From positions 58,370 through 122,369 of the forward strand of contig CAJURT010000007.1 of NCBI GenBank assembly GCA_910588875.1: 64,000 nt of DNA. Direction: 5' to 3'. A model generated the notes under the pieces. It saw only the letters and a list, made by a program, of their open reading frames with translations. It was not told the origin of the DNA and did no database searches. Source of the stretch: an uncultured Lachnospiraceae bacterium. GTDB lineage: Bacteria; Bacillota; Clostridia; Lachnospirales; Lachnospiraceae. Numbering within the stretch: the stretch's first letter is position 1; each line of letters starts with the position of its first letter. The translations under genes and the position numbers were made by a program. This document shows positions 8,505 to 17,249 of this stretch, one piece after another.

Positions 8505-11144
8505 CTATTTGATCTGTTCGGCAGCCGCTTCATACACCTTCTCAAGCGCGGCATCTACCCCATTGGGATTTTTTCCGCCGGCCTGGGCCATATTTGGCCG
8601 GCCGCCGCCCCCGCCGCCTACCAAAGAGGCAATCGCTTTGATCAAATTTCCGGCATGTGCCCCCTTCTTCTGAGCCCCGTCTGTGGCGGTGGCCATCAGG
8701 CTGACCTTGCCGTCCAGTACCGATGCCAGCACAATCACGCCCTCACCAAGTTTATCCTTTAGCTGGTCGCCAAGGTTGCGCAGCCCATTCATATCGGCAT
8801 CACTCACCTTAGCGGCAAGAACCTTGACCCCATTGACCTCTTTCACCCGGTCCATGACATCCCCCAGGGAATCCTTTGCCAGGCGCGCTTTCAGTTTCTC
8901 ATTCTCGGAATGCAGGGCACGGAGTTCTTCCAGCATGGATTCAATCCGTCCCTTTAGTTCCGCCGGGGTGCTCTTGGCTGCCTTTGCCGCTTCATGCAGT
9001 TCTTCCTCTGCCTGCTGGTAATAGGCCATCAGCCCATCGCCGGTCAGCGCCTCGATCCGGCGGACGTTGGCAGCGATCCCCGCTTCAGAAAGGATCTTGA
9101 AGGCGTGAACCTGGCCAGTATGAGCGACATGAGTACCGCCGCAAAACTCGGTAGAGAAATCGCCCATCTTAACCACACGTACCGTCTCACCATATTTTTC
9201 GCCAAAAAGCGCCATAGCGCCTGTTTTCTTCGCTTCATCTAGGCTCATCTCCTGTGTGGTTACATCCCAGTCCTTTTGAATTTCCTGGTTCACCAGTTCT
9301 TCCACCTTGCGGATCTCCTCACGGGTCATTGCGGAAAAATGGGTAAAGTCAAAACGCAGGCGTCCGGGGGTTACCAGGGATCCTGCCTGCTCCACATGTT
9401 CGCCTAACACGATCCGCAACGCTTTCTGCAGAAGGTGGGTGGCGCTGTGGTTTTTCTCCGTTGCCCGGCGGTTCTCAGCGCCGACCTTCAGGCTGACAGG
9501 CTCACCCACAGCCAGCATCCCGGAAACCATCTTCCCCACATGCCCGATTTTACCGCCCTGCAGATGGATGGTATCCTCCACCACAAAGCTGCCGCCGTTC
9601 CCCTCAATCACACCTGTATCACCGGCTTGTCCGCCCATGGTTCCATAGAAGGGTGTCTCGTTCACAATAATGGTCCCTGCCTGGCCGTCTGTCAATGCCT
9701 GTACCAACTCACTGTCTGTTGTCAGCACTGTGATCTCTGAATTATGTGCCAGGCGGTCATAACCTACAAAAGTACTGGTAATATCAGCCGGGATAGACTG
9801 ATAAACGGTTACATCAGCACCCATATAGTTGGTAGTCTTCCTGGCTTCCTTCGCCTTCTTCCGCTGCTCCTTCATGGCAGCCTGGAAACCAGCCTCATCC
9901 ACAGTCATCTTTTTTTCTTCCAGAAGTTCGACGGTCAGATCCAGGGGAAAACCATAAGTATCATAAAGCTTAAAGGCATCTGGCCCGGAAAGGACGCTCT
10001 CGCCTTTTTTTGACATCTCCTCTTCCATCTCAGCCAAAATGGAAAGCCCTGTGTCAATGGTGCGGCTGAATTTTTCTTCCTCCTCGGTGAGAACCTTGAG
10101 GATCATCACCCTCTTTTCTTCCAGTTCCGGATAACCGTCCTTAGAAAGGGCTATAACCGTCCCTGCCAGTTCAGCCATAAACCGTCCTTCAATGCCCAGA
10201 AGCCTCCCGTGGCGGGCAGCACGCCTCAGCAGGCGGCGCAGCACATAGCCACGTCCCTCATTCGATGGCATGATGCCGTCTGAAATCATGAAGGTGCAGG
10301 ATTTTACATGGTCTGCAATAATGCGAAGGGATATATCCTTTTTCTCATCAGCCTGGTAACTGGTATGGGCCAAGGCGCATACCTCATCCAGAAGCGCCTT
10401 GTTGGTATCCACGGTAAATAAGGAGTCCACATCCTGCACGACAACAGCCAAACGCTCCAATCCCATGCCGGTATCGATATTTTTCTGGGCCAGTTCCGTA
10501 TAATTGCCATGGCCGTCGTTTTCAAACTGGGTAAATACGTTATTCCACACCTCAATATAACGGTCACATTCACAGCCCACGGTACAACCCGGCTTCCCGC
10601 AGCCATACTTTTCGCCGCGGTCATAGTAAATCTCCGAACAGGGGCCGCAGGGGCCTGCCCCATGCTCCCAGAAGTTGTCTTCCTTGCCGAAACGGAAAAT
10701 GCGTTCCTTGGCAATGCCAATCTCCTTATTCCAGATCTCAAAGGCTTCCTCATCATCCTGATATACCGACGGGTACAGGCGGTCAGGATCTAGCCCCACC
10801 ACCTCGGTCAGGAATTCCCAGGACCAGTGGATCGCTTCATCCTTAAAATAATCCCCAAATGAGAAATTGCCCAGCATCTCAAAGAAGGTGCCATGCCGTG
10901 CAGTCTTGCCGATGTTTTCGATGTCACCGGTGCGGATGCACTTCTGGCAGGTGGTCACCCGCCTGCGGGGGGGAATCTCCTGCCCGGTAAAATAGGGCTT
11001 TAAAGGTGCCATGCCGGAGTTAATCAGCAAAAGGCTGTTGTCATTATGGGGAACCAGGGAAAAACTCTTCATCGCCAGGTGCCCTTTGCTCTCAAAAAAC
11101 TCCAGGAACATTCTTCTTAATTCGTTTACGCCATACTTCTTCAC
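8505..11144 (-). CDS. alaS: Alanyl-tRNA synthetase
   Basis: AlaRS charges tRNA-Ala and edits mischarged Ser/Gly. The 879-residue protein shows the class II catalytic core (FFESKGHLAMKSFSLVP, TTCQKCIRTGDIENIGKTARH, FFEMLGNFSFGDYFK), the editing-domain zinc ligands HSATHLLQKAL and CGGTH, and the C-terminal oligomerisation domain ending GGGGGGRPNMAQAGG. The frame is open upstream to 11246. However, GTG at 11144 has GGAGG eight bases before it and gives the normal AlaRS start (KKYGVNELRRMFLEFF). A 48-codon ORF ends 16 bases upstream and is probably co-transcribed. The short leader has no room for an alanine T-box. Confidence 0.97.
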   Translation of the reverse strand: MKKYGVNELRRMFLEFFESKGHLAMKSFSLVPHNDNSLLLINSGMAPLKPYFTGQEIPPRRRVTTCQKCIRTGDIENIGKTARHGTFFEMLGNFSFGDYFKDEAIHWSWEFLTEVVGLDPDRLYPSVYQDDEEAFEIWNKEIGIAKERIFRFGKEDNFWEHGAGPCGPCSEIYYDRGEKYGCGKPGCTVGCECDRYIEVWNNVFTQFENDGHGNYTELAQKNIDTGMGLERLAVVVQDVDSLFTVDTNKALLDEVCALAHTSYQADEKKDISLRIIADHVKSCTFMISDGIMPSNEGRGYVLRRLLRRAARHGRLLGIEGRFMAELAGTVIALSKDGYPELEEKRVMILKVLTEEEEKFSRTIDTGLSILAEMEEEMSKKGESVLSGPDAFKLYDTYGFPLDLTVELLEEKKMTVDEAGFQAAMKEQRKKAKEARKTTNYMGADVTVYQSIPADITSTFVGYDRLAHNSEITVLTTDSELVQALTDGQAGTIIVNETPFYGTMGGQAGDTGVIEGNGGSFVVEDTIHLQGGKIGHVGKMVSGMLAVGEPVSLKVGAENRRATEKNHSATHLLQKALRIVLGEHVEQAGSLVTPGRLRFDFTHFSAMTREEIRKVEELVNQEIQKDWDVTTQEMSLDEAKKTGAMALFGEKYGETVRVVKMGDFSTEFCGGTHVAHTGQVHAFKILSEAGIAANVRRIEALTGDGLMAYYQQAEEELHEAAKAAKSTPAELKGRIESMLEELRALHSENEKLKARLAKDSLGDVMDRVKEVNGVKVLAAKVSDADMNGLRNLGDQLKDKLGEGVIVLASVLDGKVSLMATATDGAQKKGAHAGNLIKAIASLVGGGGGGRPNMAQAGGKNPNGVDAALEKVYEAAAEQIK

Positions 11145-11160
11145 GTCTGTGTCCTCCGCT

Positions 11161-11307
11161 TTATCTGCCTTCCTGGCTTCCTGCCGCCCTCTCGGCATCT
11201 TTTTTATCCCTGAATTTCTTGCCCAGGATAATGCCTGCATAAGCAATCACTGCAAAGATAATCGCCTTGAACGTGTACCCGATTAAGCTTACTGCTACTT
11301 CCGTCAT
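11161..11307 (-). CDS. Small single-pass membrane protein upstream of alaS
   Basis: This 48-codon ORF starts at an ATG preceded by TGGAGG (about 10-base spacer). It encodes MTEVAVSLIGYTFK followed by a hydrophobic stretch (about residues 12-28, FKAIIFAVIAYAGIILG) and then a highly charged tail, GKKFRDKKDAERAAG. The N-out or N-in topology is not clear, but the positive-inside pattern puts the tail in the cytosol. It ends 16 bases before the alaS start and shares the alaS promoter. I do not recognise a named family. The ribosome site, membrane/charge pattern and tight spacing argue for a real gene rather than chance. Confidence 0.7.
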   Translation of the reverse strand: MTEVAVSLIGYTFKAIIFAVIAYAGIILGKKFRDKKDAERAAGSQEGR

Positions 11308-11355
11308 GATATATGATACCTCCATTGTTTAAATATCAACTTCTTCCATCCTTGT

Positions 11356-11384
11356 ATCTTATCATAGGAGGGGGTATTTAGCAA
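11356..11384 (-). promoter_or_regulatory. Promoter of the small ORF-alaS unit
   Basis: TTGCTA and TAAGAT on the minus strand are separated by 17 bases. Initiation near 11349 leaves a leader of only about 42 bases before the small ORF. Confidence 0.65.
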
Positions 11385-11418
11385 GACGGAAATTTACGAT
11401 GTTCGGTTATGGTAATGT

Positions 11419-12780
11419 TTACGGACTGCCAAAGGGCTGGCTGATTTTGCCGAATATCTCCACGTTGCTTCCCCTGACGGCCTGGAATTCTTTTGTAAGC
11501 CCATAGACGGCATTGCTGATCACATATTCCCCGTCATTGATATAGACCTCCACCATGTGGTCATCCACATAAATATCCAGCTGGTTCCCCTCCTGTACAT
11601 TGGGGGTCTCAAATATGGTGCGGTAACCCTCACCGGCACAGAATACTGCTGTCCGGTCTGTACAAATCCGGTTTCCCCTGCGGAAGACCTGGTAGCCTCC
11701 TACATTCACACTGCCGCCGTCTTCCAGGCAGAGACGGATCCGATAGCCCTCTTTTCCTGCCTCCTTCACATCGGTAAGAGGCCGTGCGTACTGTTTTTTT
11801 ACATTAGGGTGGACGCGGAAATAGATATGGCCGTCTTTCACTTCAACCACCCGGGGCAGGCAGAACATTCCCCTCCATGGGGATATTCCCTCTTCTTCCA
11901 CAGCTTTGGGCATCCGCAGCCAGGCAATCAGCACCCTTTTCCCCGTTTCGTCCACCGAGCTCTGGGGGGCATACAGATCCAGGCCATAATCCAGATACTG
12001 GTAGGTATCCGGCATTGCCATCTCGCAGCTGTCCTCCTTAAAATCCACGGCCATGCAGATGGACTGGTTTTCTTCCCATTTCCCGTCCTTTAAAAACCGC
12101 ATGGGGGAGAAAATCAGCACCTGGCCGCCTTCTGCCTCAAAATAATCCGGGCATTCCCACATCCAGCCCCATCCGGCCCCCTTGGATACATCATTTACGA
12201 AAGACCAGTTTTTAAGATCCCTGCTTTGGTAAAAAAGCAGCTTTCCCCGGCCTTCCTCGTTCTGGCTTCCCAGCACCATATACCAGCCATTTTTTCCTTT
12301 CCATACTTTGGGATCCCTGGTATGGGTTTTATCTCCGATCTTTTTATCGGTGATGGGAGGGATCACCACCTGTTTCCCGTTAAAATTGTCAAAATGGATT
12401 CCATCCTCAGAAGAAATCATCATCTGGCAGGAGTCAAAATGGTCATGGGCGCTGAGATGGATGTTTTCCGGATCCGTCTCGTGGTAATGGACCCCGGTAT
12501 AAAAGAGAACCATTTTTCCCTCATCTTCCACTGCGCTGCCGGAAAAACACCCGCTCATATCCCCATATTTCGTGGGGAAAAGAGCAATCCCCCTATGTTC
12601 CCAGTTCACCAGGTCATCACTGACTGCATGTCCCCAGTGCATGGTTCCCCACACCGGTGCATAAGGGAAGTACTGGTAAAACAGATGATATTTCCCTTTG
12701 TAATAGATAAATCCATTAGGGTCATTGATCCAGTTCCCTGGCGCTTTCAGATGGCCGCTCTGTTTGATATGTTGTTCCAT
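11419..12780 (-). CDS. Glycoside hydrolase family 32 (sucrose/fructan hydrolase)
   Basis: GH32 enzymes cleave terminal beta-fructofuranosides such as sucrose, sucrose-6-phosphate or fructo-oligosaccharides. Three catalytic blocks are clear: WINDPNG at residues 17-23 with nucleophile Asp20, the transition-state RDP at 155-157, and the acid/base block WECP at 208-211 with Glu209. No signal peptide is present, so the enzyme is cytosolic and acts on imported sugar. The 453-residue form starting at 12780 has AAGGA about 10 bases upstream; the longer frame overlaps the ATPase gene. It is the last gene of an ABC operon with a GH32-type transported substrate implied. Whether it prefers phosphorylated or free sugar cannot be told here, though absence of a PTS argues for free oligosaccharide. 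Confidence 0.93.
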   Translation of the reverse strand: MEQHIKQSGHLKAPGNWINDPNGFIYYKGKYHLFYQYFPYAPVWGTMHWGHAVSDDLVNWEHRGIALFPTKYGDMSGCFSGSAVEDEGKMVLFYTGVHYHETDPENIHLSAHDHFDSCQMMISSEDGIHFDNFNGKQVVIPPITDKKIGDKTHTRDPKVWKGKNGWYMVLGSQNEEGRGKLLFYQSRDLKNWSFVNDVSKGAGWGWMWECPDYFEAEGGQVLIFSPMRFLKDGKWEENQSICMAVDFKEDSCEMAMPDTYQYLDYGLDLYAPQSSVDETGKRVLIAWLRMPKAVEEEGISPWRGMFCLPRVVEVKDGHIYFRVHPNVKKQYARPLTDVKEAGKEGYRIRLCLEDGGSVNVGGYQVFRRGNRICTDRTAVFCAGEGYRTIFETPNVQEGNQLDIYVDDHMVEVYINDGEYVISNAVYGLTKEFQAVRGSNVEIFGKISQPFGSP

Positions 12781-12805
12781 GTGCCTGGTTCCTTTCTGTA
12801 AGCTT

Positions 12806-13897
12806 TTAAATGCTCTTTTCTGTATCTTTGTCAAAAAAATGCATCTTTTCCGGCAGAAATACAAACCGGATCTCATCTCCAACCATGCAAACTTCATATT
12901 TGGAAACCCTTGCCACTGTCAGGCTCCCGCCAAAGGTAAAGTATAAATTATTCTCATTTCCCATTACCTCCGTGTTTTCCACAATGGCTTTCTGCCGGTC
13001 TGCCTCATAGGCTTTCTGGCTGGCGGGATCCAGCTTGATATCTTCCCCGCGGATTCCCATAATCATCTGCCCTTCTTTCCCTTTCAGGCGGGAAATAACC
13101 TCCGAGGGAAGGGAAATTTTGCTGCCGTCCTGAAATTTCAGTTCATTGCCGCTCACGGCCACATTATAGAAATTCATCTGGGGGGATCCGATAAACCCGG
13201 CCACGAACTTATTTACCGGATGCTCATACAATTCCATCGGAGCCCCGGCCTGCTGAACCACCCCATCCTTCATGATTACGATCCGGTCTGCCATGGTCAT
13301 GGCTTCCACCTGGTCGTGGGTCACATAGATGGTGGTCGTTCCCAGTTCCCGGTGAAGCTTGCTGATCTCATTGCGCATGCTGACCCGCAGTTTGGCATCC
13401 AGGTTGGAAAGGGGCTCATCCATCAGAAACAGCTTCTGGTTCTTCACGATTGCACGTCCTAACGCCACCCTCTGCCGCTGCCCGCCGGACAGGTTCCTGG
13501 GCTTACGGGTGCGGAATTCCTCCAATCCCAGGATCCGGATCGCCCAGTCTACCTTCTTTTGTACCTCTGCTTCCGGAACCTTCATATTCCTCAGCCCGTA
13601 TCCGATGTTTTTTTCCACCGTCATATGGGGATACAGGGCATAGTTCTGAAACACCATGGCAATTCCCCGGTCTTTAGGCGCCACCTCATTGACCCGCTTC
13701 CCGTCAATATACAGATCCCCGCTGGTAATCTCCTCAAACCCGGCCACCATCCGCAAAGTCGTGGATTTTCCGCAGCCTGAGGGCCCTACAAATGCGATGA
13801 ACTCTTTCTCCTCAATAGACAGGTTAAAATCCGTAACAGAATTCCTCTCTGCATTTTCATATTTTTTGCAAATATTTTTAAACTCGATAAAACTCAT
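12806..13897 (-). CDS. Sugar ABC transporter ATPase (MsmK/UgpC type)
   Basis: This is the cytosolic ATPase that energises carbohydrate ABC importers of the CUT1 class. The 363-residue protein has Walker A GPSGCGKST at about residue 38, Q-loop VFQNYALYPHMTV, signature LSGGQRQRVALGRA, Walker B LFLMDEPLSNLDA and the H-loop TIYVTHDQVEAMT. A C-terminal regulatory OB-type extension of about 120 residues (MIMGIRGEDIKLDP) is typical of MsmK/UgpC. It lies between the permease gene (3-base gap) and GH32 (25-base gap). A dedicated ATPase inside the operon is less usual in Firmicutes, where one MsmK often serves many systems, and it may also energise other importers. Confidence 0.95.
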   Translation of the reverse strand: MSFIEFKNICKKYENAERNSVTDFNLSIEEKEFIAFVGPSGCGKSTTLRMVAGFEEITSGDLYIDGKRVNEVAPKDRGIAMVFQNYALYPHMTVEKNIGYGLRNMKVPEAEVQKKVDWAIRILGLEEFRTRKPRNLSGGQRQRVALGRAIVKNQKLFLMDEPLSNLDAKLRVSMRNEISKLHRELGTTTIYVTHDQVEAMTMADRIVIMKDGVVQQAGAPMELYEHPVNKFVAGFIGSPQMNFYNVAVSGNELKFQDGSKISLPSEVISRLKGKEGQMIMGIRGEDIKLDPASQKAYEADRQKAIVENTEVMGNENNLYFTFGGSLTVARVSKYEVCMVGDEIRFVFLPEKMHFFDKDTEKSI

Positions 13898-13900
13898 CTC

Positions 13901-14752
13901 TTATCCCTCCTTGGACCCTGTTGAGGTCACACCTTCTACAATCTGTTTCGAAAATAACGAATAAATAATAATTACGGGAATGGTCACCATGGTTATCACT
14001 GCCAATGTCTGCCCCATAGTGGTATTTTCATTGGATGTAATGGAATTAAGGCCAATCTGGGCTGTCAGCAGGTTGCCGGAAGTAAATACAAGCGAAGGCC
14101 ACAGATAATCATTCCATACATTTAAAAAGGTAAATACGCTTACGGTTGCCACCACAGTTTTGGACATGGGGAGAACCATGGTAAAGAAATATTTCAATGG
14201 GCTGCAAAAATCCAGCTGGGCTGCCTCATATACATCGTCCGGCAGGTTTAAAAACACCTGGCGGAACAAGAAAATATTAAATGGGTTCACTATCATGGGA
14301 AGGATATATCCCACTACCGTATTGAGGAGGCCTACCTTGGCAATCATCAGGAAATGGATGGTAAGGATTGTCTCCATGGGTACGATCTGCAACAGCAGGA
14401 TCAAAAGCACCCACCGTTCCCGGAAGGGAAAACGGATCTTTGCCAAGGCATAACCGGCCAGCCCGTTCACCACCACCCCGCATACAATCAAGATTGCTGC
14501 ATAAAAGAGGGTGTTGGCCATATATCTCAGGAAATTGGTATTGGTCAGGATCGTTATGTAATTCTCAAAGAATCCCCCTCCCGGCGCAGGTGGGATAAAA
14601 GCGGCAACCGTATTCATATCTGCCGTAATCGCTGCATCTGGTTTAAAGGAATTGGCCAGCATCCAGACAACCGGAAACAGGAAAAACAGTGACAATACCA
14701 AAAGTATGGCTGTTAAAACCCAGTTAATTCCTTTTTGCTTTTTTGTTAACAT
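13901..14752 (-). CDS. Sugar ABC transporter permease (MalG type)
   Basis: A 283-residue inner-membrane permease of the CUT1 family with about six hydrophobic segments and the EAA loop (EAAQLDFCSPLKYFFTMVLPMSK) that docks to the ATPase. It opens with a cytoplasmic basic stretch, TKKQKGINWVLTA. The C terminus (FSKQIVEGVTSTGSKEG) is the usual MalG ending. Its start overlaps the upstream permease by 29 bases and has AAGGAGG in front, so the two permeases are translationally linked. Confidence 0.95.
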   Translation of the reverse strand: MLTKKQKGINWVLTAILLVLSLFFLFPVVWMLANSFKPDAAITADMNTVAAFIPPAPGGGFFENYITILTNTNFLRYMANTLFYAAILIVCGVVVNGLAGYALAKIRFPFRERWVLLILLLQIVPMETILTIHFLMIAKVGLLNTVVGYILPMIVNPFNIFLFRQVFLNLPDDVYEAAQLDFCSPLKYFFTMVLPMSKTVVATVSVFTFLNVWNDYLWPSLVFTSGNLLTAQIGLNSITSNENTTMGQTLAVITMVTIPVIIIYSLFSKQIVEGVTSTGSKEG

Positions 14753-15626
14753 GTCGCTCCTCCTTATCCCTGGTCAGGATTGACTGGATAACCGTCAATG
14801 CCATCACAAATATTGCAAATACAATCGCCATGGTAGATGCAAGCCCGATCTCCCAGTTGACTGTGCCGGTCTCATAAATATTATAGACCATCGTGTAGGT
14901 AGAGTGGGAAGGGCCGCCGCCGGTCATGACCATGGGCTGTACAATCATGCGGAATGCCCCGATGGTTACCGTGATAAAAACAAACACACAAAGTGGCTTC
15001 AATTCCGGAAGCGTGATATCTTTGAATTTCTGCCATTCACTGGCATGGTCCATCTCTGCTGCTTCATAGAGACCTGGATTGATCGCCTGAAGCCCACCCA
15101 GGAAGATAATCATCTGATAGCCTACGCCCTGCCAGACGCTCATGATGGCAATGGAGGGTAGGGCCTGCCTGGCGCTGTGGATAAAGGGCTGTGCCGGAAT
15201 CCCCATATTACCCAGAAGGGTATTTAAGATCCCTTCCGGGCTGTAAATCTGCATCCACAAAGTGGAAACCACTGCCAGGGACATTACCACCGGGACGAAA
15301 AATGCCACCTTAAAATATTTTTTGCAATGGGTTACCTTGTTGATCAAAAGAGCCAGCCCCAGCGCCCCGATCCCCTGGCAGGGGAGGATGATCAGCACAA
15401 AGCATACCGTGTTCATAAACGACTGCACAAATAACTCGTCTTTAAAGATTTTGAGATAATTCTCCAGGCCCACAAAGTGGGTCAGATCCGGGTTCAGCGC
15501 AAAATAATCCGTAAAACTGAATGCCAGCGTCAGCACCATAGGCACAAACAGGAAGATGGTCAAAAGGACCAGCGCCGGCCCGAAAAAGGCCATTCCCAAC
15601 AATGTACTTGATCTTTTCTTTGTCAT
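14724..15626 (-). CDS. Sugar ABC transporter permease (MalF type)
   Basis: A 300-residue membrane protein with six predicted transmembrane helices and the EAA motif EAAEMDHASEWQKFKDITLPELKP. It pairs with the MalG-type permease to form the transmembrane channel of a CUT1 importer. Its ATG overlaps the solute-binding lipoprotein stop by four bases (ATGA), so the whole operon is tightly coupled. It starts with MTKKRSSTLLG, a short basic cytoplasmic N terminus. Confidence 0.95.
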   Translation of the reverse strand: MTKKRSSTLLGMAFFGPALVLLTIFLFVPMVLTLAFSFTDYFALNPDLTHFVGLENYLKIFKDELFVQSFMNTVCFVLIILPCQGIGALGLALLINKVTHCKKYFKVAFFVPVVMSLAVVSTLWMQIYSPEGILNTLLGNMGIPAQPFIHSARQALPSIAIMSVWQGVGYQMIIFLGGLQAINPGLYEAAEMDHASEWQKFKDITLPELKPLCVFVFITVTIGAFRMIVQPMVMTGGGPSHSTYTMVYNIYETGTVNWEIGLASTMAIVFAIFVMALTVIQSILTRDKEERHVNKKAKRN

Positions 15627-16945
15627 TTCCTTGTATAACGCTCCAGCTTTGCGTTAATCCTTTCTACAGATTTGTCCAGCACCTTTTTTGTGTCCTGCCC
15701 GCTGAGGGCGATACTCTCCAGAGCCTGCTGGAAGGAAGTGCTTACCTGCGGGTATACTGGCGTCTTCGGCCTTGGATGCCCGTATTCTTTCAGCTGTTCA
15801 TATAGCATGCGGTAATTCTCATCGCTCTGGAACACGTCAATCCGGCTAAAAGCCTCATAGGTGGAGGGGAAGGTCTTTGACAACTCCCAAATCCTTATCC
15901 CGCTTTCCACACCGCTCATCCACTTCACCAGTTCCGTAGCCCCTTCCAGGTTTTTTGTATTGGAGGAGGCGGCATAGGCCCAGGATCCTGTAGGCGTATA
16001 GCGTCCCCCTTCCCAGCCGTCTCCCACCACATAGGGTGCCACCCCTAACCGGATGTCCGGGTAATTTTGGTAGACCGTGTTGACCTCCCAGGCCCCGTCA
16101 ATCTTAAAGGCAGCCCTTCCGCTTTCAAACAGATGTTCGATTGGAGCCTCTGACATATATTTTTTGTCCACCACAGTCCGGAAAAAGTCCATCGCCTCCG
16201 CCATCTCATCTGAATTGAAAAAGCCGTCCACTGAAAGTCCGTCCTCACTGACTAAGTTTCCTCCGTCAGACCACACAAAAGGGGCATAATAATAAATGCT
16301 TGCCTCGCCCACGGGAAACGTCATGTCCAGCGGATATCCCCCCATCTCCTCTGTCACCGGCTTAAGTTTTTCCAATATGCCCAGAAACTCTGCCCGTGTC
16401 CAGGGATGCCCCGCTTCCGGCACCACAATCCCTGCTTTTTCCAGAATGTCTTTGTTGTAGTACATTCCCACGCTGGATTCCATTACCCCCAGTGCATACA
16501 GCTGTCCCTGGTAAGTACCCTGTTCCAGGATTGATTCCAGGTATATGTTTAACTCCTCCTCTTTTAGCGGTGCCAGAGGCTGGATAATCCCGTTAGCCGC
16601 ATAGGCGGCAACATTAGGGCCGTCCACCGTCAGCACGTCGGGAAGTTCCCCTGCCATCACGGAAGCATTGACCTTATCGGAATACCCTCCGCCGCTGTTA
16701 TTGCGGGGAACAAATTCAATGTCAGCAAAATACGTTCCGTTATACACCTCATTAAAACGGTCTACCGATTGGCGGTAAGCCTGTCCCTCCTCTGTGTCTT
16801 CAATGGAATGCACCCACAGAGAAAGATATTGCTCACCTGGGTCAAACCCAGGGATATCCCCGGGCTTGGCCTGTTTTTTCTGGCACCCTGCCAGACATCC
16901 GGCCGCCAGCAGCACTGACGCTGCCACCACAACTCCCTTTTTCAT
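15623..16945 (-). CDS. Sugar-binding lipoprotein of the ABC importer
   Basis: A 440-residue family-1 extracellular solute-binding protein. A lipoprotein signal with lipobox LAGC (Cys at about residue 21) anchors it to the outer membrane leaflet. The mature part has the typical two-lobe features: YLSLWVHSIEDTEEG, VNASVMAGELPDVLTVDG, YALGVMESSVGMYYNKDIL, and a C-terminal EAFSRIDVFQ segment. It is the first gene of the operon, with AGGAGG before the ATG. The operon promoter and a palindromic operator lie within about 130 bases upstream. The ligand is probably a fructose-containing oligosaccharide, inferred only from the GH32 gene. Confidence 0.94.
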   Translation of the reverse strand: MKKGVVVAASVLLAAGCLAGCQKKQAKPGDIPGFDPGEQYLSLWVHSIEDTEEGQAYRQSVDRFNEVYNGTYFADIEFVPRNNSGGGYSDKVNASVMAGELPDVLTVDGPNVAAYAANGIIQPLAPLKEEELNIYLESILEQGTYQGQLYALGVMESSVGMYYNKDILEKAGIVVPEAGHPWTRAEFLGILEKLKPVTEEMGGYPLDMTFPVGEASIYYYAPFVWSDGGNLVSEDGLSVDGFFNSDEMAEAMDFFRTVVDKKYMSEAPIEHLFESGRAAFKIDGAWEVNTVYQNYPDIRLGVAPYVVGDGWEGGRYTPTGSWAYAASSNTKNLEGATELVKWMSGVESGIRIWELSKTFPSTYEAFSRIDVFQSDENYRMLYEQLKEYGHPRPKTPVYPQVSTSFQQALESIALSGQDTKKVLDKSVERINAKLERYTRK

Positions 16946-17021
16946 GACATCCTCCTGACCAGGAATACACCTGATTGGGATTTAACTCCCTTCAGATTCC
17001 TGAGTATCTGTTAGTAATCGG

Positions 17022-17041
17022 TAAAGTAACCGGTTACTTTA
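17022..17041. promoter_or_regulatory. LacI-type operator O1
   Basis: A perfect 20-base palindrome with core AAGTAACCGGTTACTT, centred on CCGG, as preferred by LacI-family regulators. It lies immediately downstream of the -10 element of the ABC operon promoter and overlaps the predicted start site, a classical repressor position. Confidence 0.8.
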
Positions 17042-17048
17042 TGCTGTT

Positions 17049-17077
17049 ATCTTATCATCTCACACGGCTTCTGTCAA
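17049..17077 (-). promoter_or_regulatory. Promoter of the GH32/ABC operon
   Basis: Minus-strand TTGACA (17072-17077) and TAAGAT (17049-17054) with a 17-base spacer. The 304-base interval 16946-17249 holds this promoter, the lacI promoter and two operators; nothing else is seen in it. Confidence 0.8.
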
Positions 17078-17140
17078 TCCCCTTTTCTCATTTTGCCATA
17101 TCCCACAAATCATGCTGTTGTTTTTTGTATATAGGTGACA

Positions 17141-17157
17141 AAACCGGTTACGTAACC
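17141..17157. promoter_or_regulatory. Second LacI-type operator O2
   Basis: The segment contains the perfect palindrome GGTTACGTAACC (17146-17157) and shares CCGGTTAC with O1. It lies about 25 bases upstream of the lacI -35 element and 114-120 bases from O1, close enough for looping and autoregulation. Confidence 0.55.
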
Positions 17158-17182
17158 AATTCCTTTATCGCTTATTTTCTTG

Positions 17183-17211
17183 TTGTTTCTCTTCCGGCAT
17201 TCTGTTATAAT
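17183..17211 (+). promoter_or_regulatory. Promoter of lacI-family gene
   Basis: TTGTTT and a perfect TATAAT (17206-17211) are separated by 17 bases. The predicted start is about 30 bases before the regulator start codon. Confidence 0.65.
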
Positions 17212-17249
17212 AGAATCATTCAAATCGATCAAAAAGGAATTTTCCCGCC

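Noticed and set aside
11308..11384. Alanine T-box leader before alaS
   Set aside because: The leader is only about 42 bases; no stem I or specifier-loop pattern.
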